Source: an uncultured Clostridia bacterium (GTDB lineage: Bacteria > Bacillota > Clostridia > Oscillospirales > Acutalibacteraceae). From it: DNA of 64,000 nucleotides. The translations under genes and the position numbers were made by a program. Positions 38,978 through 46,222 of this stretch are shown here, piece after piece (position 1 is the first letter of the stretch; every line of letters starts with the position of its first letter). Location: positions 1 through 64,000 of the forward strand of contig CAMHEZ010000007.1 in assembly GCA_946184295.1 (NCBI GenBank), in the 5' to 3' direction. The notes below the pieces were generated by a model that did not search any database, was not told the origin of the DNA, and saw only the letters and a list, made by a program, of their open reading frames with translations.

Positions 38978-40435
38978 TTACCACTGGCTCATGAGCCAAT
39001 TGTAGATATTTCTGTAGTCGCCGGCCGAACGGTACCAAGAGAAGTCGGACTCCATGCCGCGTCTGGCAATGCACTCCCAGCCGAATCTGTCCTCAAAGAA
39101 GATCTGCTTGGCGTAATTGATGACGTTGAGCATGACCTCGGCGTTATACTCATAGAAGGTAAAGCCGGTACCGGTGTGGTCAAAGCCATTATAGGGCTGG
39201 ACGGTGTCTCTCAAACCGCCGGTCTCGCGCACGATCGGAACCGTGCCGTAACGCATGGCGATGAGCTGGGTCAGGCCGCAGGGCTCGAAACGGGAGGGAA
39301 CCAGAATCGCGTCAGCCGCCGCGTAAAGCTTGTGGGCACGCTCGTTGGAATACATGATGTTGGAGCAGACGCGGCCTCTGTGGTAATTCTCATAGTAGCG
39401 GAAGGAATCCTCATAGAAAGGATCGCCGGTGCCGATGATGACGACCTGCGTGTGATCGTCCACGATGCGGTTCATCACGGCATTAACCAGGTCGAGACCC
39501 TTCTGGTCGGTCAGACGGGAGATAATGCCGATCATGAATTTATTGACGTCCTGCTGGAGACCGAGCTCACCCTGGAGCTTTTCCTTGTTCCAGCGCTTGG
39601 CGTCGGGGAAGTTGTCCACACCGTAGCGGTCATAGATGTACCAGTCGGTGCCGGGATTGTAGGCGTCGTAGTCCACGCCGTTGACGATGCCGCCGAGCTT
39701 GTAGCTGTAGTCATTGAGCACGCCGTCGAGTGCCTCGCCGTATTCGGGCGTTCTGATCTCATTGGCATAGGTATTGCTCACGGTGGTGACGAAGTTGGAA
39801 TAGACGATGCCGCCCTTCATGATGTTGGCGTCGCCGTTGAACTCAAGGCGATCGGGCGAGAAGGCATACTCCGGAATGTTGGAGTGATACTTCACGGTGT
39901 CAATGTTGGCAATGCCCTGGAAGTGCAGGTTGTGAATGGTCAGCACGGTCTTAGTGCCGTTGTAGAAGGGATTGCCCTCATACACGGTGTGGAGATACAC
40001 AGGCACCAGCGCGGCCTGCCAGTCGTGGCAGTGAATCACATCGGGGTGGAAGCCGATGGCGCACATGGAAGCCAGCACAGCCTTGGAGAAGAAAATGAAG
40101 GGGACGATATCGCCCGCCATATCGGTGTAGGGATTGCCGCGGCCAAAGAAATACTCGTTGTCGATGAAGTAGAATCTGACGCCGTTCCACCAGTATTCCA
40201 GCAGACCGACATAATACATATGGCAGTCACGGGTGAAGTCCATGTAGAAATGGGTCACATAAGTCATGTTGTTGCGGTACTGCTCGGGAATGCAGGTGTA
40301 TCTGGGCAGAATCACGCGCACATCGAGATCGCCCTGCTGCGCGAGCGCCTTGGGCAGAGCCGACATGACGTCCGCCAGACCGCCTGTTTTGACAAACGGA
40401 TCACATTCCGAACCTACAAACAAGATATTGCTCAT
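38978..40435 (-). CDS. glgA: Glycogen synthase (GT5)
   Basis: MSNILFVGSECDPFVKTGGLADVMSALPKAL...HCHDWQAALVPVYL...VPSRFEPCGLTQLIAMRYGTVPIVRETGGLRDTV. Confidence 0.96.
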   Translation of the reverse strand: MSNILFVGSECDPFVKTGGLADVMSALPKALAQQGDLDVRVILPRYTCIPEQYRNNMTYVTHFYMDFTRDCHMYYVGLLEYWWNGVRFYFIDNEYFFGRGNPYTDMAGDIVPFIFFSKAVLASMCAIGFHPDVIHCHDWQAALVPVYLHTVYEGNPFYNGTKTVLTIHNLHFQGIANIDTVKYHSNIPEYAFSPDRLEFNGDANIMKGGIVYSNFVTTVSNTYANEIRTPEYGEALDGVLNDYSYKLGGIVNGVDYDAYNPGTDWYIYDRYGVDNFPDAKRWNKEKLQGELGLQQDVNKFMIGIISRLTDQKGLDLVNAVMNRIVDDHTQVVIIGTGDPFYEDSFRYYENYHRGRVCSNIMYSNERAHKLYAAADAILVPSRFEPCGLTQLIAMRYGTVPIVRETGGLRDTVQPYNGFDHTGTGFTFYEYNAEVMLNVINYAKQIFFEDRFGWECIARRGMESDFSWYRSAGDYRNIYNWLMSQW

Positions 40436-40635
40436 ATTTCGTCCTCCTAAAGCTGAACTAAACTTTTTGGTTTTTCTGCCGATCATGGAAACGATCAGCT
40501 TTCATGTCCATTCTATCACGAAACATCGGATAATTCAAGGACAAAATCGAGATTTCTGAAAAAAATGGTAAAGAATAACAGTTTTTATTCTGCCGCCGCT
40601 TGCATATTGACCGCAATTTTTCAAACAATAGCATT

Positions 40636-40885
40636 GCAGACACAAACAGAACGCCCTTTCGGGGGCGAACCAAAAGCCGTGCGTTGGGCGGTGTCTGCTC
40701 ACATCCGGCGAAAGACCGGCGGTCACGGGTCGGGCCGTGTGAGGTGTAACGGAAAAGGTGGTGCGGAAATCCGCGGCCCGTCCTGGACCGATGCGCTCCA
40801 ATGGGGGTCCCGAAAGGATCATCCGAAGATCACACAGCATTCCTCCCCGCAAAAAGCGCCGCCGCTTTCCCGGTGTGACAGTGGA
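40636..40885. ncRNA. Candidate structured non-coding RNA, class not recognised
   Basis: GC-rich non-coding island with several complementary stems: gcagacac/gtgtctgc, ccgg/ccgg, cacgg/ccgtg, gcggaaatccgc, aaagcg/cgcttt inside tcacac/gtgtga. Confidence 0.45.
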
Positions 40886-40980
40886 TACGTAGCCGACAGC
40901 CAATTACCCAAGTTTCCCCCGATAATTCTGTACAAAAGGTAAAATTTGAGAAAAGAGCCGGATTTCTTCCCCGCAGAATG

Positions 40981-41009
40981 TTGAAATCAACAAAACGGTG
41001 AGCTATAAT
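40981..41009 (+). promoter_or_regulatory. Promoter upstream of oadG-like gene
   Basis: TTGAAA, 17 bp, TATAAT. Confidence 0.75.
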
Positions 41010-41021
41010 ATTTGAAAAGCA

Positions 41022-41076
41022 TTGCATAGTGGGAAGGATTGGCCTTTTGGACCGGGTAATCCTCCGACCGGTGCAA
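41022..41076 (+). promoter_or_regulatory. Structured 5' leader upstream of the oadG/oadB-like genes
   Basis: TTGCA/TGCAA closing pairs, GG(A)AGGATT/AATCCTCC, GGCC-TTTT-GG(A)CC nested hairpin. Confidence 0.5.
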
Positions 41077-41110
41077 AATTTCCAGATATGTTGGGAGAGA
41101 ATATATTCTT

Positions 41111-41548
41111 ATGTTGACAAGCTTCACCCCTTCTGTCGGCACTGAATTGTTTGACAACAAGGGCATGCTCATGGCCGTTATCACCGCGTCGGGCATTGTC
41201 GTTGTGTTCGCGATTCTGATTCTGCTCATCTTCATCTTCTACGCCTACGGCGCCGCCTTCCGCGCGGTCACCGAGGCCGGAGAACGCAAAAAAGCAAAGG
41301 CCGCAGAGGCAGCCGCGTCCGCTCAGACAGCGGTCATCACGGAAACGCCCGCCGCAACGGAGGCCCCCGCCCCCCTCGCGGACGGAGAGATTCCGGGCGA
41401 GATCATCGCGGTCATCGCCGCCGCCGTCGCTTCGCTGGGTGACGGCAAGGCCTACCGCGTCAAAAAGGTCGTCCGTTCCCGCACACCTGCCGCCGGACGC
41501 ACCCCTTGGGCAACCTCGGGTCTCTTCGAAAACACCCGTCCCTTCTGA
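41111..41548 (+). CDS. OadG-type Na+-pump decarboxylase gamma subunit-like protein
   Basis: Single N-terminal TM then Ala/Pro/Glu-rich linker and IAVIAAAVASLG...YRVKKVVRS; next to beta subunit. Confidence 0.75.
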   Translation: MLTSFTPSVGTELFDNKGMLMAVITASGIVVVFAILILLIFIFYAYGAAFRAVTEAGERKKAKAAEAAASAQTAVITETPAATEAPAPLADGEIPGEIIAVIAAAVASLGDGKAYRVKKVVRSRTPAAGRTPWATSGLFENTRPF

Positions 41549-41589
41549 TTGCATTACTCACGGTTAAACTTTAGAAAGGTGGTTCCTGC

Positions 41590-42864
41590 ATGGAAATCTT
41601 ATCCTCGATATGGGATTCCATACTCAGTATTCTCAACGAATCCGGCCTGCTCTTCCTCTTTGAGGGGGACGGCTGGAAAAACGCCATTATGATTGCGGTT
41701 GCATGCTTCCTGCTGTATCTGGCCATCGGCAAGCAGTTTGAACCGCTGCTGCTCCTCCCCATCGCCTTCGGTATGCTGCTGGTCAATCTGCCGCTCTCCG
41801 GCGTCATGGACGTGCCGCTCACGGAACTGAAGCTGGCCGCGCCGGTCTCCGGGTCTGATCTTGCGATAGCCGACGCGACGGAAATCGCCAAATACGGGCA
41901 AATCGTCATGCCTGACGGCAATACATATGTCGAAGTGGCGCACTCGGGCGGTCTGCTCTATTACCTCTATCTCGGCGTCAAGCTGGGCATCTATCCCCCG
42001 CTCATTTTCCTCGGCATCGGCGCGATGTCCGACTTCGGCCCGCTGCTCGCCAACCCCAAGAGCTTCATTCTCGGCGCGGCCGCCCAGATCGGCATTTTCG
42101 CCACCTTCTGCGGCGCGATTCTGCTGGGATTCCCCGCCAAGGTTGCCGGCGCAATCGCTATCATCGGCGGCGCGGACGGCCCGACGGCCATCTATGTGAC
42201 CTCCCGTCTGGCCCCCGAATACCTTGGCCCGATTGCCGTGGCGGCCTACAGCTATATGGCGCTCGTTCCGATTATCCAGCCCCCCATCATGCGCGCCCTG
42301 ACCACAAAGAAGGAGCGTGCCGTCGTCATGACCCAGCTCCGCACGGTTTCCAAGACCGAAAAGATCATGTTCCCGATCATCGTCACCATCGTGGTGGCGC
42401 TGCTGCTCCCCTCGGCAGCACCGCTGGTGGGTATGCTCATGCTGGGCAACCTGATGCGTGAGAGCGGCGTGGTCAAGAGAATCTCCGACGCGGCGCAGAA
42501 TGAGTTGATGAACATCGTCACCATCTTCCTCGGCACGACGGTCGGCGCGACTGCCAGAGCGGAAGTCTTCCTGACCAAAGAAACCCTGCTCATCGTGTTC
42601 CTCGGCCTCGCGGCCTTCTGCCTCGGTACGGCCTTCGGTGTGATCTTCGGCAAGCTGATGTACGTCTTCACCGGCGGGAAGGTCAACCCGCTGATCGGTT
42701 CGGCCGGCGTGTCCGCTGTTCCCATGGCGGCGCGTGTGTCCCAGAAGGTCGGTCAGGAGACCAATCCCAGCAACTACCTGCTGATGCACGCGCTCGGCCC
42801 GAATGTCGCCGGCGTCATCGGTTCGGCTGTCGCGGCCGGCGTACTGCTCGCGGTACTCAGATAG
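41590..42864 (+). CDS. Sodium ion-translocating decarboxylase beta subunit (OadB/GcdB family)
   Basis: FLGIGAMSDFGPLLANPKSFILGAAAQIGIF...GGADGPTAIYVTSRLAPEYLGPIAVAAYSYMALVPIIQPPIM. Confidence 0.95.
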   Translation: MEILSSIWDSILSILNESGLLFLFEGDGWKNAIMIAVACFLLYLAIGKQFEPLLLLPIAFGMLLVNLPLSGVMDVPLTELKLAAPVSGSDLAIADATEIAKYGQIVMPDGNTYVEVAHSGGLLYYLYLGVKLGIYPPLIFLGIGAMSDFGPLLANPKSFILGAAAQIGIFATFCGAILLGFPAKVAGAIAIIGGADGPTAIYVTSRLAPEYLGPIAVAAYSYMALVPIIQPPIMRALTTKKERAVVMTQLRTVSKTEKIMFPIIVTIVVALLLPSAAPLVGMLMLGNLMRESGVVKRISDAAQNELMNIVTIFLGTTVGATARAEVFLTKETLLIVFLGLAAFCLGTAFGVIFGKLMYVFTGGKVNPLIGSAGVSAVPMAARVSQKVGQETNPSNYLLMHALGPNVAGVIGSAVAAGVLLAVLR

Positions 42865-42887
42865 TTTTTATCCTTCAATTGAAACAG

Positions 42888-42934
42888 CAAAGCGCACTGC
42901 TTCGGGCTAGATCCCTTGGGCGGTGCGCTTTTTT
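42888..42934 (+). terminator. Intrinsic terminator
   Basis: aaagcgcactgc ... gcggtgcgctttttt. Confidence 0.85.
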
Positions 42935-43108
42935 GGATTCGCCGAACCGCGCCGGTTATCTTAGTGCGTCTTGCTCGTTCGGCTATGCCTCACTCATGGG
43001 GCTTTGCCCCATTCCATGCTTGCGCAAGCGAAAGCTGCGCTGCCCTGCACCTGCCAGGAGGACCAGCCCCCAAGCTGTCGCTAGCGACAGCTAAGACTCC
43101 CCATAATT
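42934..43108 (+). repeat. Dispersed intergenic repeat, copy E
   Basis: GGATTCGCCGA..GTGCGTCTTGCTCGTTCGGCTATGCCTCACTCATGGGGctttgCCCCAT..CTGCCAGGAGGACCAGCCCCCAAGCTGTCGCTAGCGACAGCTAAGACTCCCCATAATTGG. Confidence 0.8.
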
Positions 43109-43111
43109 GGG

Positions 43112-43140
43112 TTGCATTTGTACGCTTGACTGTGTATAAT
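43112..43140 (+). promoter_or_regulatory. Promoter upstream of mnmA
   Basis: TTGCAT, 17 bp, TATAAT. Confidence 0.7.
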
Positions 43141-43142
43141 AG

Positions 43143-44252
43143 ATGGTACGTTATGGAAAGAGAGGGCTTTCTTTGGAAACAACACACAAGGCGATGATCG
43201 CCATGAGCGGCGGCGTGGACAGCTCGGTTGCCGCGCTGCTCACACTGCGGGCAGGATATCAGACCATCGGCGGCACCATGCGGCTCTTTGACCGCGCCGC
43301 CGTGTCGGCGGAGGGCAAAATCTGCGGCTCGCACGACGACGTGCTTGATGCGAAGAGCGTCTGCGAACGGCTGGGTATGGAACATCGTGTCTTTGACATG
43401 AAGGAGGATTTCGAGGCGGCAGTTATACGGCGTTTCGCGGATATCTACCGTCAGGGGGAAACGCCCAATCCCTGTATTCTCTGCAACCGCTTCGTCAAAT
43501 TCGGCGGTCTGCTGCGCCGTGCGCTGGACTTAGGCTGTGAGTACATCGTGACGGGACACTACACCTCGGTGACATTCGACGCGGGCTCCGGACGCTATCT
43601 GCTGCAAAAGGCGGCCGACGCCGCCAAAGACCAGACCTATTTTCTCTACGGTCTCAATCAGTTCCAGCTTGCCCACACGCTGCTGCCATTGGGAAAGCTC
43701 ACTAAGCCCGAGGTCAGGGCACTGGCGGAGGCAAACGGCTTTATCAATTCCCGCAAGCACGACAGTCAGGACATCTGCTTCATTCCCGATGGGGATTACG
43801 TCGGCTTTCTGGAGCGGTACTGCGGCGAGGTCTGCCCGGAAGGTGATTTTCTGGACAAAGAGGGGCACGTCATCGGCCGACACAAAGGGACGATTCGTTA
43901 CACCATCGGTCAACGCAAAGGGCTGGGCATGGGCTTTAACAAACCGATGTACGTCTGCGCCAAGGACGTGGCCGCCCGCACGGTGACGTTAGGCGACAAT
44001 GCCGACCTCTTCACCCGCGAGGTCAACGCCCGCGACATCAACATGATTGCCGTGGAACGACTCACTGCCCCCATGCGCGTGACCGCCAAGGTGCGCTACA
44101 GTCAGCGGGAGGAATGGGCCACGCTCGAACAGACCGGCGAGGATACGCTGCATCTGACCTTCGATAATCCCCAGCGTGCCGTCGCGCCCGGACAGGCGGT
44201 GGTCTGCTACGACGGCAATACCGTCATCTGCGGCGGTACGATAGAAACATAA
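43143..44252 (+). CDS. mnmA: tRNA 2-thiouridine(34) synthase MnmA
   Basis: MIAMSGGVDSSVAALL...GETPNPCILCNRFVKFGGLL...TGHYTSV...SQDICFIPDGDYVGFLE. Actual start may be an internal TTG/ATG. Confidence 0.95.
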   Translation: MVRYGKRGLSLETTHKAMIAMSGGVDSSVAALLTLRAGYQTIGGTMRLFDRAAVSAEGKICGSHDDVLDAKSVCERLGMEHRVFDMKEDFEAAVIRRFADIYRQGETPNPCILCNRFVKFGGLLRRALDLGCEYIVTGHYTSVTFDAGSGRYLLQKAADAAKDQTYFLYGLNQFQLAHTLLPLGKLTKPEVRALAEANGFINSRKHDSQDICFIPDGDYVGFLERYCGEVCPEGDFLDKEGHVIGRHKGTIRYTIGQRKGLGMGFNKPMYVCAKDVAARTVTLGDNADLFTREVNARDINMIAVERLTAPMRVTAKVRYSQREEWATLEQTGEDTLHLTFDNPQRAVAPGQAVVCYDGNTVICGGTIET

Positions 44253-44475
44253 TCAGGGGAGTCCAGGGGGAGAAGAAAAGAATAAAGAATAAAGAATAGA
44301 GAATAGAGAAAAATGAAAAAGCGAAGCGCAATTAAGCGAAGCGCGGGAGTCCAGGGGGTGCAGGCACCTCTTGGCGGGTCAAGGGCAGAGCCCTTGCGGG
44401 GCGTGGGGCAGCGCCCCACGAGTGAGGCGTAGCCGAACGAGCAAGACGCGCTCGGATAAAAGAACAGGTCAGGCG
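44253..44475 (+). repeat. Dispersed intergenic repeat, copy F, opposite orientation to copy E, abutting mnmA stop, with partial duplicated end
   Basis: ggagtccaggggg at 44263 and again after an A-rich AAGAATA tract; then GCAGGCACCTC..AAGGGcagagCCCTT..GTGGGGCagcGCCCCAC..GAGTGAGGCGTAGCCGAACGAGCAAGACGCG. Confidence 0.8.
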
Positions 44476-44609
44476 AATACAGTGGCACGTCCGCAAATCA
44501 AATTCAGAAAATATTTCATAGATAGGGCATGGATTCTTCATTTCTATGGTATAATATGGATATTGGTGTTTTTTTATTATATTCCGACCGGGAAGGGGTT
44601 TGGTATATC

Positions 44610-46004
44610 ATGCGCATGACGGTTTCCATTGATCGTCTGACGGCGCTGCTGCTGGCGGCGGCTCTTCTGGTATTCTCCTGCGCTTCCTGCCGCAGCACAA
44701 CAGAGGAAGCGGACGACACGTCCAAAACTGTTTTGACCGTCATGTCGTGGAACGACGATTTCCGCCACGCGATGGAGACCTATTATCTCCCACGTCACGC
44801 CAAGGAAATGGCCAACGTGGAAATCCGATGGGTCAGCGACGAGATTGTCGGCTATCGGCAGAACGTGGAAAACCGGCTGCTGGACGGCGAGGTAATTGAC
44901 CTCTTCGTGGGCGACGACCAGATGGCGCCCTTCTTCGCCAACAATCCCGGCACCGCCACACTCGCGCAGCTTGGTATCACGGAGGCCGATCTGGCGGCGC
45001 AGTACCCCTACACACGCCTGCTCGGCTCGGACGCGGACGGCGTGCAGCGCGGTTCGGCCATGAACGCGGAGCCGGGCATCCTGCTCTACCGCGCGGATTA
45101 CGCCGCGCAGTATCTTGACGTCACCCGTCCGGAACAGATGGCGCTCATGCTGTCCTCTTGGGATACCTTCCTGGAAACCGCACGCACATTGGGCGAACGC
45201 TCCGGCGGCAACGTCAGAATGCTGTCCGACAGCTCGGAAATCTGGCGGGCCATCGACGGTGAGATGACAGGACAATGGGTCACAGACGGACAACTGTCCG
45301 TCGATGATGATACGCTTAACCGCTGGCTGACATATGTAAAATCGCTCAACAGCGCCAAGGGACTGGCCGGTGTCAAGCCCTTTGACGACGACTGGCAGAA
45401 TGCCGTGAGCGACGGCGTGTTCTGCTTCTTTGCCGCGCCGTGGCTCAACAAGAGCGTCGCGTCGGACAACGCCGACATCACCACACTCTTTACAACAGCC
45501 AAAAAAGGCGGCGTTTCCTTCGGAAAATTCAAGACCGCACCCGCGCCTCACGGCTTCGTTTACGGCGGCAACTGGCTCTATTCCTCCGCCAACTCTCCCA
45601 ATCACGAACTTGTGGGACAAATCGTCCGCACCTTCACTTGTGACGACGCATTTATGCGGCTGCTGGCGCTTGGTAATATGGAATTTGTCAATCACAGCGA
45701 CGTGATTGAGGAACTGTCCTCACTGGAGATTGCCAACCCCCTCTTTGACGGTCTCGACGCGTTCTCGGTCTATCATCGCGCCGCCATGGATATGTCACTT
45801 GCTGCTCCTTCGGTCTACGACAGCACGGTCAGCACCATGCTCTACAATCAGGCCAAGGCTTGCGCACAGGGCAAGGTCACGCAGGAAAACGCGGTCTACA
45901 ACTTCCGCAATAACGTGTGGAAGAAATACGACACGCTCACCGATCAGCCGCAAAAGCCAGATCAGACACAGGCCACCCAAGCCTCCCAAAAGGCAGTCGG
46001 ATAA
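44610..46004 (+). CDS. Extracellular solute-binding lipoprotein (ABC sugar-type SBP)
   Basis: MRMTVSIDRLTALLLAAALLVFSCASCRS lipoprotein signal; VTVMSWNDDFRHAMETYYLPRHAKE...; no permease genes adjacent. Confidence 0.8.
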   Translation: MRMTVSIDRLTALLLAAALLVFSCASCRSTTEEADDTSKTVLTVMSWNDDFRHAMETYYLPRHAKEMANVEIRWVSDEIVGYRQNVENRLLDGEVIDLFVGDDQMAPFFANNPGTATLAQLGITEADLAAQYPYTRLLGSDADGVQRGSAMNAEPGILLYRADYAAQYLDVTRPEQMALMLSSWDTFLETARTLGERSGGNVRMLSDSSEIWRAIDGEMTGQWVTDGQLSVDDDTLNRWLTYVKSLNSAKGLAGVKPFDDDWQNAVSDGVFCFFAAPWLNKSVASDNADITTLFTTAKKGGVSFGKFKTAPAPHGFVYGGNWLYSSANSPNHELVGQIVRTFTCDDAFMRLLALGNMEFVNHSDVIEELSSLEIANPLFDGLDAFSVYHRAAMDMSLAAPSVYDSTVSTMLYNQAKACAQGKVTQENAVYNFRNNVWKKYDTLTDQPQKPDQTQATQASQKAVG

Positions 46005-46138
46005 ATCCACCCATTTCCCCTTCTGCCAAACAAGCTATAAAGGCTTGCCATTCGGCAAATTAACTGTCGATATCGTTCAAATCAGCGAAATTTTTGTTAT
46101 CATTTTGTGTATATGCGGTTACAGAATATTAATAATCT

Positions 46139-46167
46139 TTGACAATTAACGATAAATGTGTTAAAAT
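46139..46167 (+). promoter_or_regulatory. Promoter upstream of PASTA pseudokinase
   Basis: TTGACA, 17 bp, TAAAAT. Confidence 0.7.
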
Positions 46168-46222
46168 GACTTTGTAATGTTAATAGGGTTAAAAAGCCTT
46201 ATGTGTTAAAGGAGAGATTTCA

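Noticed and set aside
38954-40450. 498-codon + strand ORF antisense to glgA
   Set aside because: GlgA motifs are unambiguous on the minus strand; the antisense translation lacks domain features.
40741-40885. Possible cobalamin riboswitch
   Set aside because: Only short stretches resemble the consensus; the GCCACUG and AGUCAGGAUACC boxes are absent and downstream genes are not B12-related in an obvious way. Kept as an unassigned RNA candidate instead.
40535-40903. 122-codon minus ORF over the structured intergenic region
   Set aside because: Composition (Arg/Pro/Gly/Cys-rich) and lack of RBS suggest spurious translation of structured non-coding DNA.
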